Below are positions 8,921 through 15,758 of a stretch of 15,758 bases of DNA, piece after piece (position 1 is the first letter of the stretch; each line of letters begins with the position of its first letter). The DNA lies in contig JAAAVE010000401.1 in the NCBI GenBank assembly GCA_015679605.1, positions 1 through 15,758 on the forward strand. Reading direction: 5' to 3'. Both the position numbers and the translations under genes were made by a program. The stretch comes from Podila epigama. Its lineage: Eukaryota > Mortierellomycota > Mortierellomycetes > Mortierellales > Mortierellaceae. The notes beneath the pieces were generated by a model. The model had not been told where the DNA came from. It searched no databases and saw only the letters and a program-made list of their open reading frames with translations.

Positions 8921-10269
8921 ATGACTCTGCCACAATCAGACTTCAAGGTACATGAGCTTACCTGGTTCTCAGTAGAAGAAGCATCAGACATTCATGAAAG
9001 CACACACTATACAGTTCTTGTGCATCAACTGACAATACATACATTTCTGTTTTCCTCCATTGCATTGGATTCAAAGACCGAATTCGCCGTCGAAATGACG
9101 TGCCAGTCGTGTGTCAAAGATGTGACGAACGTACTTGAAGGGGCCGAGGGTATCAAGAAGTTTGACATTAACCTGAAAGAACAGCGAGTCGTTGTCGAAG
9201 GCAGTGGTATGTTGCTTGTCTTTTTGATATGATGGTTCGATGGAATCTGAAAGAACAGGAAAAAAACGGGGGGGGGGTTGAATGAAATTCTACCAACGTC
9301 CCTCTTTGTACTCACTCTTCTTCTTCTTCCCCTATCCTAACCTGCATCGTCCTATCCTCGTATATGACATGTTTGTCGATTAGCTCCTCCATCGGTCGTC
9401 TCACGACTTTTGAAGAACACAGGCAAGACTGTGATCGTGCGTGGTTCAGGTGTTGCTCAAGGTAAGATGGACATATTTTCATAATTGCACCTTGCACAGC
9501 ATTTTAACTTTTGATTTGTCAACCAAACAAGATCTGCGCACTTTTAGTGTATTACACAGATGATTTCAAATTCTACATGGCTTGTAAAAAAAAAAACTGA
9601 CCAGTTATTATCATGAATATCCTTGAACAAAACATCCACAAAGGTGCCCACTCGGGAGCTGCTGTGTGCATTTTGGACATTCAGCATGACGACCCTACTT
9701 ACACTACCGTGCCAGGCACCGAAAAACCCTATGGCCTTGTCCGGTTCCTGCAGGTGAACAACGAGACATGCGTGGTGGATGTGACTGTGCAGGGTCTTAC
9801 TCCAGGACAGCATGGAATTCATATTCACGAGCTTGGTGACACGTCCGGTGGAGCAGCGACGACGGGACCCCACTACAACCCGACAGGGGTAGCACATGGT
9901 GATGCAGAGACGGGCCATGTAGGGGATCTGGGTAATATTGAGGTGGATGAAAAGGGATGGGGTGACTTGGTACTCGAGTCGCGTCGGATCAAGGTGTGGG
10001 ATATCATTGGACGATCGATGGTGGTGACAGAGAAGCCAGATGATCTTGGAAGGGGCGCCTTGACAATGGAGACGCCTTCGACAGGAGCAGAGACGACGCG
10101 TCCTGCTGCAACGTCCGTCGTGAACGATGATGGAGAATCGGGCAAGGGTGTGATCTGTGGTATCATTGCGCGTTCAGCAGGTGTGTTTGAGAATGCCAAG
10201 AAGGTGTGCGACTGTAGTGGCACGACGCTCTGGGAGGAAGCCCGCTTGACTGGCAATGACTTTTACTAG
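8921..10269 (+). CDS. CCS1: Copper chaperone for Cu,Zn superoxide dismutase, 4 exons, 286 aa
   Basis: Exons 8921-8947, 9077-9206, 9384-9461 and 9644-10269 join in phase to 286 residues. Domain I (about 10-75) is an ATX1-like heavy-metal-associated fold with the copper motif MTCQSC (16-21). Domain II (about 80-260) is SOD-like and docks on SOD1: HIHELGD (138-144), GPHYNP (His155), His163, and HVGDLG (His170, Asp173). These keep the equivalents of the zinc ligands and most copper ligands, but the position of SOD1 His120 is Thr207 in GRSMVVTEKPDDLG, so the domain should not be a working dismutase. Domain III holds the CxC copper-transfer motif VCDCSG (Cys267, Cys269) in IARSAGVFENAKKVCDC, a CCS signature. 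About 25 extra polar residues lie at 218-246. The protein loads copper and the disulfide into SOD1 in the cytosol and mitochondrial intermembrane space. The first exon has only 9 codons; its ATG is preceded by A-rich sequence. Confidence 0.95.
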
Positions 10270-10572
10270 ATGAAGATGAGCAAAAAATGTTGAAATCGTG
10301 ACATGGGTCTATTCTCTTTTTTTTGTGTCTTGTTGTGTTGTTGTTGCTGTGGTTGCTTTCGTTGTTGTTTCGTGTGACTCCTATTTTTCCTCCTGAGTTG
10401 CGTTGCCTCTGCTCCCTTCTCCTTGGCTTTGATGGTTCGTCAACGGACGGGATTTTGATTTTGCTCACATCCTATTCTTTGTGAGCTGGGATCCTAAGGA
10501 GAGAGGATGTAATGAGATCGAGGATCCTTGGAGAAAGGAATGAAATACAAAATGAGGCAATAAGCTAGACTG

Positions 10573-10578
10573 AATAAA
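10573..10578 (+). terminator. Polyadenylation signal AATAAA of the chaperone gene
   Basis: A perfect AATAAA about 300 nt past the chaperone stop codon. No earlier perfect copy was seen on this strand, so it is the best candidate for the 3' end, giving a fairly long 3' UTR. Confidence 0.5.
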
Positions 10579-10883
10579 CCTGGAGCCAGGGCGAACATGA
10601 ATGACAATCCATACGTCTATGAAGAATGGATTTGAAAGGGACTCTTTATTCCGAGCGAGCTTTTCTTATTTATTTATTTTTCCTAGTTTTTTTCAAATAT
10701 ACGATCTCACATCGATCTACATCCTGACGCATGGTCCTGACGCGTACAGTCAAGGGAGATGAATAGGACGAACCGTTGCGTGTTTTTCTTTGTGCCTTGC
10801 CTTGTCGCTCTCTCTCTCTTTGTCAGTCAGCCGATATATTGGTGATGATTCGAAAAAAAACGAGATGAGATGCGTTTCGTCTG

Positions 10884-10926
10884 TTGCTCAACAACAACAA
10901 TAGCAATAGCAACAACAACAACAACA
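10884..10926 (+). repeat. (CAA)n repeat upstream of trehalase
   Basis: CAACAACAACAATAGCAATAG followed by five more CAA units and an A run, about 430-475 bp upstream of the trehalase start. Simple-sequence DNA with no coding support. Confidence 0.8.
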
Positions 10927-11284
10927 AAAAAAACAATAATTATAGTAGCAGCATTGATATTATCCGAGGCTGCATTGGTGAGCAAATGGTAGCATCATAG
11001 GAAAGGAAGGGACAGCATGCGCATACGCGCTATTTTTCCTGTGCCCACCCACTCCACTCGCATTTTTCGGTGGCACCATTCTTTTAATAACCAATGTCAC
11101 GCTGTTCGCCTTCTTTTCCATTCTTTTTTTTTTTTCTTTTCACATTTCATTTCTACGTCATTTCCATTGTCCCACTCATTCACCTTCACCCTTTAGCTAC
11201 CTCCCACTTAACAACATTGCAACCAGAATAGGAAGCATTGTTTGGTCACATTTCAATCAATTCGCAGACTGACAATTTCATTGT

Positions 11285-11299
11285 CACACACACACACAC
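11285..11299 (+). repeat. (CA)n microsatellite in the trehalase promoter/leader
   Basis: Seven and a half perfect CA units, followed by a T-rich stretch and TATATA, about 60-75 bp before the start codon. Confidence 0.8.
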
Positions 11300-11358
11300 T
11301 TTTTATATACACATTACGCACAAACACAAAAAAAAAAAAAAAAAAATACACTGACAAC

Positions 11359-14300
11359 ATGAACATTACAGAAAGCCCCGCCACCATGAACATGGATGCA
11401 CAGTTCCCATCTTCTCCTGAAGAGGAAACGACACTCGTCTTCAACGATAACTCTAGCCCCAACTCTGGAAATGGGACCGTTCCTGTTTCTGTGACGAAAA
11501 AGAGTGATGCCGCTTCTGCAGACGCGACGTCACTTCCACCTACACCTTCACCTACACCTAAGCAACCTTCCCAGCATGCAACAACAACGACGACGACGAC
11601 CACCCCTGCTGCTGCTGGTAACGGTGTGATTCCTGCGAACGAGTACTACGCCAATACAACCAACTATGTAAGCAGGCACCGGACTTTTGGCAGTGTAAGT
11701 GGACCACTTTATCGAGCTTTTTTCTTCTTTGTATCATCATGCCCTATGGATATGGAATGAGGATGGTGATCAGGTGTCATATCGCATTGTGAGTGAGTGG
11801 GTAGGTGACATGGGCGTGCGTGCCTTGCTGGTGCAGCCCGTTGGTTGATTGGCTATTGAGTTGGTTTACATGCCTCGGATGGGCTTTGTTTGATTGCTAT
11901 GCAGTGCATTGCATTGTCAGCAAGTGGACACAGGAGAACACAGGAGGACACACGAGGGCACACAGATTGAACTGAGCACTAAACAAAGCCAAAGAATGGT
12001 GAATGGTGAGCATTGGTTGGTCCACCCATTGGGCACAACTCGTGTTTCTCTATCTCAGGGGTGCGTCAAAGTTGGTCAAGACCCTTTGACTCGCCCACAG
12101 AACGTTATCACAATGAAAAAGAAGCAATCAAGCAAAAAAGAACGGACACATCTTTGGCTTTGTTGCCTTATCTTTTTTATTTTTCAACTCCTCCGATCCG
12201 CCGATGTTCGTTGTTTATCATCCATGTCCTATCCCCATCTCCTTTTCCTTTCTTTTTGGGATTAATGACCCCCTCCCTCATCGAAATTCTTCCTTTGTTC
12301 TTTGCCACAGTATACGGCCTTGACCTTTGAACATGGAAACATTCAACTCGCACACACTCACCAAAAAAAAAAAGCTCCTTGTTGATGGTCACATGCTCAT
12401 CTTCTAACTGTTATATGCCATGTGGATGGCACTCTAACCCTCTAGTCCAACAAACCCTCAAGCCCTACACCCAGCTCGTCGAATGACCCCATGGCCCAAC
12501 CTGAAACGGGAACAAAGTACAGACGGCCTCGCCGCGGTTCTCATGGTATGTATTGTTTTAACTATTTCCTTTTCCAAGCCATGGGTCATGGGAAACTGAA
12601 AAGAAAAGAAAAAATAGAAGTATAATGGGATCGTAGCCTATGCCTATGCATGTCAAGTGGGGCTACAGTTGCAATGTACTCTCAGCTCACACTATATGTC
12701 CACACTCAATAGATGACAAGTCCTCCAAGCCACGGCGATTCCTGATTGATGTGGAAGAGACTCAAAAGCTTATTCTGGAGCAGGAGGATACCGATGGCGA
12801 CTTTCAAATCACAGTCAATGACGTCGGACCCAAGGTCATCACTCTGGGCACGGCTGACTCTGCAGGATTCAACAAATATGACATTCGTGGAACATACATG
12901 CTCAGCAACTTGCTTCAGGAACTATCTTTGGCGCAGGACTATGGCCGTAAATATGTCGTGCTCGATGAAGCACGTCTGAACGAGAACCCTGTCGACCGAC
13001 TCTCACGCATGATCCGCCATCATTTCTGGGATGGCTTGACCCGACGCATCGATGCCGAGGGACTGGAGATGATTGCGAATGACCCCAAGAATCGATCAAA
13101 GAACACGGCACCCAGGATTTATATCCCTTATGGTGAGGATGAAGTATTGGCATACTACCAGAACGTCAGTGTGCAAAAGCCACATCTCAAACTCGATGTC
13201 CAACAGTTGCCCGAAGTGATCACACCAAAGTATGTGCAGTCCATCAATGAAAAGCCTGGTATCCTAGCCTTGGCCATGACAAAGTTTGTGGACGAGGAGG
13301 GCCACGAAACGCTCAAGGGTGTTCCATTCGTGGTTCCAGGTGGGCGCTTCAACGAAATGTACGGCTGGGACTCGTACTTTGAGTCTCTGGGTCTTTTGGT
13401 AGATGGGCGTCTCGAACTAGCCAAGGGCATGGTCGACAACTTTGTATACGAGATTCAACATTATGGCAAAATCCTCAATGCCAACCGGAGCTATTACTTG
13501 ACGAGAACGCAGCCACCTTTCCTGACAGACATGATCCTCAAGGTCTACGACCGCTTGCCGTTCAGCCTCGAACTAGAGAACAAACAGTGGCTGGCGGTGG
13601 CGTTGACGGCAGCGATCAAGGAGTACTTTACTGTGTGGATGTCACAGCCAAGATACGATCCCGAGTCAGGCCTCTCACGCTTCTACAGTGAAGGTGTGGG
13701 CATGCCTCCAGAGACTGAGGCCACTCACTTTGATCATGTGATCAAGCCTTATTCAGATGCGATGGGTATCTCGATCGAAGAGTATAGTCGGATGTACAAC
13801 GAAGGGCTAGTCAACGAACCAGAGCTGGACAACTACTTCAAGCACGACCGCGCAGTGCGTGAATCTGGTCACGACACGACATATCGCCTGGACAATTGCT
13901 GTGCAGACATTGCCACAGTGGACTTGAACTCGTTGTTGTACAAGTACGAGGTAGATATTGCAGAGACTATCCAGACGATTTTCGGAGATTCTTTCGAAAC
14001 GCCTTTCTTTGAGAGCTACGACACTCTGGCTGCCTTGGGGTCGGGCAGCGAGCAACCACGGCCAAAGACGGTAGTGCATACTTCGGCAGAATGGTTTGAA
14101 CGGGCGCGTGTCCGCCAGGAGCGGATCAATAAGATGTGCTGGAATGAGGAACGTGGCATGTACTTTGATTATGACACACGGCTCAAAACCATGGGTACCT
14201 ATGAGAGTGTCACTACCTTCTATACTATGTGGGCAGGACTCGCTGACCGTGACAAGGCTGAAAAGATGATGTAAGTTATCCTTGAATATGCTCCAAGGAA

Positions 14301-15081
14301 TGTCATTCTTTTTGCTTCTTGCGCTAGTTGTGCTTACACTCTTCTCTCTCTCTCCTATCATTTCATCTCTCTCATTTTTTTTTCTCAGGACAATGGCGCT
14401 CCCGCTGTTTGAAGTGACAGGAGGATTGGTATCTGGAACAGAGGCCTCCAGAGGCATCATTACGTTGACAAGACCTAACCGCCAGTGGGACTTTCCATTT
14501 GGTTGGGCACCACATCAGATTGTCTCGTGGATCGGATTCGAAAAATATGGATTCATTGAAGAGAGCAAGCGAACCTGTTACCGATGGTTGTACACGTAAG
14601 TGAAGTGTCTATCCCCCCCCCTTCTTTTTTCCCATCCTTTTCGACTCTACATATCTTCATCTCTTTCAGGGCGCAAGAGTACAATATGATGACCACGTCC
14701 TAACAATGAATGGGCACAATATTCTTTTTTACTCCATATAGCATCACGAAATCATTTGTTGACTTTAATGGAGTCGTGCCAGAAAAGTTTGATGTGGTCA
14801 ACATGACACATCGGGTACAAGTTGAATACGGCAATGTTGGCGTTGACTTCAAATTTATTCCACGGGAGGGCTTTGGATGGATGAATGCAAGCTACCAAGT
14901 TGGACTGGGCTACATGGACCGTGGTCTGCGTCGTGCACTTGGTGCTGTGATGGAACCGTCCAAGGTGTTCAAATGTCGCGACGAACAAGCAGCCAAGTCC
15001 AAGTTGAATGAGAGTCTGGTTGCTCAACCTCCAGATGTGACAACACGACTTGTTAGACCACATGCACACCGGCGGGTGTAA
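11359..15081 (+). CDS. NTH1: Neutral (cytosolic) trehalase, GH37, 5 exons, 846 aa
   Basis: Exons 11359-11694, 12446-12545, 12713-14270, 14389-14595 and 14742-15081 join in phase to 846 residues. The enzyme hydrolyses trehalose to two glucoses. Residues 1-145 are a Ser/Thr/Pro-rich regulatory tail, ending with a PKA-type site RRPRRGS (Ser144) and with RHRT at 106-109. An EF-hand-like calcium loop DTDGDFQITVND (171-182) follows, the hallmark of neutral as opposed to acid trehalases. The catalytic domain has both GH37 signatures, PGGRFNEMYGWDSY (354-367) and QWDFPFGW (697-704), the presumed acid Asp533 in RESGHDTT, and the base Glu776 in REGFGWMNASY. No signal peptide is seen, agreeing with a cytosolic enzyme. 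Family knowledge says phosphorylation with 14-3-3 binding and Ca2+ activates it on germination or recovery from stress. It is about 95 residues longer than the yeast enzyme, mainly at the N-terminus. The start follows an A19 run; Met10, in GCCACCATG context, is an alternative. Confidence 0.97.
11695..12445 (+). other. Long first intron of the trehalase gene
   Basis: This 751-nt gap lies between the GTAAGT donor and a CCTCTAG acceptor. It is longer than any other intron in the window, and carries a 10-bp minisatellite (11926-11965). Internal open frames show no trehalase-like or other recognisable sequence. An extra alternative exon cannot be excluded without transcripts. Confidence 0.65.
11926..11965 (+). 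repeat. 10-bp minisatellite, four tandem units
   Basis: GGACACAGGA, GAACACAGGA, GGACACACGA and GGGCACACAG follow one another without gaps, with one to three differences per unit. The array lies inside the first trehalase intron. Confidence 0.8.
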
Positions 15082-15293
15082 TTATGCTTTTACGATAGCT
15101 CTTTTTTCATTTTCTTTCTGTATTAAGGTAGATAACGACAATGATCTTTCACGAATGATAAAGTATTTCACGAACGATAACGTATATACAGCACAACACA
15201 GCACTAGAAACTCTGCATCAATCGAGTAGATTTGCCTTTGCCTGAGAACTCTTGCCTTTGCAATGGAATTGTTCATGGCTAGAATGATTGAAA

Positions 15294-15299
15294 AATAAA
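15294..15299 (+). terminator. Polyadenylation signal AATAAA of the trehalase gene
   Basis: A perfect AATAAA about 213 nt past the trehalase stop, embedded in an A-rich stretch. Confidence 0.55.
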
Positions 15300-15550
15300 A
15301 AAAGTTGGAGTTGGCATCAGGTGGATCTCATTATATCCAAAAGGTGGTGACAATTGACAGGTTCCTATACTTTTGTTTCCAACCATAACATTTTCAGGTG
15401 CCTGTCTGGTGGGCTGTTCATTGTGAGATTGTATATTCATCCCCATGTATGTATTTGGGCAGGGTAAGAGAGCAACCAACATTGCTCACTGCTTACTGGC
15501 TACCGAGATGAGAAGAACATCCTGTGAAAAAATCTGATGGGTAGTGGGCT

Positions 15551-15594
15551 GTAGTATGCTGTGTCGTTGGCTGTAGTGTGCTATGTCGTTGGCT
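15551..15594 (+). repeat. 22-bp direct repeat, two tandem units plus a fragment
   Basis: Units 15551-15572 and 15573-15594 both have the form GTAGTNTGCTNTGTCGTTGGCT and differ at two positions. A 10-bp fragment of the unit (GTAGTGGGCT) precedes them at 15541. Confidence 0.8.
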
Positions 15595-15688
15595 TTCGAC
15601 TTTTGCGGGCTCTCTCAGATTTTTTTTCCTCGGATTAGTGAAAACAGTTTTTGGTGTGTGCAAAAGCCGCGTTTTCTTTTTTTTTCTG

Positions 15689-15758
15689 TCTCTCTTTCTT
15701 TCTCTCTTTCTTTCTCTCTTTCTTTCTCTCTTTCTTTCTCTCTTTCTTTCTCTCTTTC
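15689..15758 (+). repeat. Perfect 12-bp pyrimidine repeat (TCTCTCTTTCTT)n
   Basis: Five complete and one partial perfect unit, 70 bp, continuing beyond the window. One strand is all pyrimidine and the other all purine. Confidence 0.92.

Larger units (their letters stand above)
10270..11358 (+). promoter_or_regulatory. Spacer: chaperone 3' UTR and trehalase promoter/leader
   Basis: This 1,089-bp region has no convincing gene. Its left part (to about 10,600) is the chaperone 3' region: GTT-rich sequence at 10330-10371 and a polyadenylation signal at 10573. The right part is the trehalase promoter: a 9-bp direct repeat TCCTGACGC (10722 and 10735), a CAA repeat (10884-10926), pyrimidine-rich sequence (about 11090-11200), a CA repeat (11285-11299), a TATATA word at 11304-11309, and an A19 run just before the start codon. 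I looked for stress elements of the AGGGG/CCCCT type and saw none in this interval. Confidence 0.6.
15082..15758 (+). other. Non-coding 3' end of the window: trehalase 3' UTR and spacer
   Basis: After the trehalase stop there is an AT-rich 3' UTR with AATAAA at 15294-15299, then about 460 bp without a supported gene. It holds a 22-bp direct repeat (15551-15594) and ends in a perfect 12-bp pyrimidine repeat (15689-15758) that runs off the window. Open frames here are short and unlike any family I know. Confidence 0.6.

Noticed and set aside
10330-10926. GTT-rich (10330-10371) and CAA-rich (10884-10926) tracts that could pair in one RNA
   Set aside because: They lie either side of a good polyadenylation signal (10573), so they probably never share a transcript; both are ordinary simple repeats.
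11894-12330. Open frames inside the first trehalase intron (123 and 105 residues)
   Set aside because: Low similarity to anything I recognise, one covers the minisatellite, and neither joins trehalase exons in a way that matches the family.
13807-14460. 217-residue open frame on the minus strand opposite trehalase
   Set aside because: It lies antisense to strongly conserved trehalase sequence, crosses a trehalase intron, and shows no recognisable domain.
1-15758. Metabolic or biosynthetic gene cluster
   Set aside because: The five genes serve unrelated core functions, and no cluster-specific enzyme, regulator or transporter logic links them.
1-15758. Transposon, virus remnant, tRNA, rRNA or CRISPR array
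   Set aside because: No transposase, reverse transcriptase or integrase motifs, terminal inverted repeats, cloverleaf sequences or regularly spaced repeats were seen; the repeats present are micro- or minisatellites.

Overview
The window is nuclear DNA from a filamentous, early-diverging fungus. I infer this from five protein-coding genes with many short GT-AG introns (donors mostly GTAAGT-like, acceptors YAG), long pyrimidine-rich leaders, many simple repeats, and the gene set itself (neutral trehalase, ERG19-type decarboxylase, SLC41-like magnesium transporter, CCS). The overall style (Gln/Ser/Thr-rich tails, dense microsatellites, moderate GC) fits Mucoromycota, perhaps Mortierellomycotina. 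That placement is an impression and has not been tested by phylogeny.

Layout: (1) 308-3733 plus strand, 7 exons, an FCP1/NLI-interacting-factor-type (HAD) phosphatase with a long low-complexity insertion inside the catalytic domain and a polyglutamine tail. (2) 3942-5132 minus strand, intronless, mevalonate diphosphate decarboxylase of the sterol/isoprenoid pathway, convergent with gene 1. (3) 5936-8774 plus strand, 7 exons, SLC41/MgtE-type divalent cation transporter, divergent from gene 2 across an 803-bp spacer that carries a 15-bp palindrome and a TTGCG-rich repeat. (4) 8921-10269 plus strand, 4 exons, copper chaperone for Cu,Zn superoxide dismutase. (5) 11359-15081 plus strand, 5 exons, cytosolic neutral trehalase with its calcium-binding and kinase-site regulatory N-terminus. 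The end of the window (15082-15758) is non-coding and runs into a perfect 12-bp pyrimidine repeat.

Exon boundaries were built by hand from splice sites, reading-frame phase and family conservation. Each of the four spliced models closes to an uninterrupted frame (727, 575, 286 and 846 residues). The genes are housekeeping or stress-physiology genes (transcription control, isoprenoids, Mg2+, Cu/SOD, trehalose). They look like ordinary fungal neighbours and not a biosynthetic cluster. I found no rRNA, tRNA, transposon, virus remnant, CRISPR array or convincing new multi-gene system. The points most worth a second look are splice-level (tandem in-frame donors in trehalase, a stop-free 3n intron in the transporter, a decoy acceptor in trehalase), the interrupted phosphatase domain, and the two candidate regulatory motifs between genes 2 and 3.
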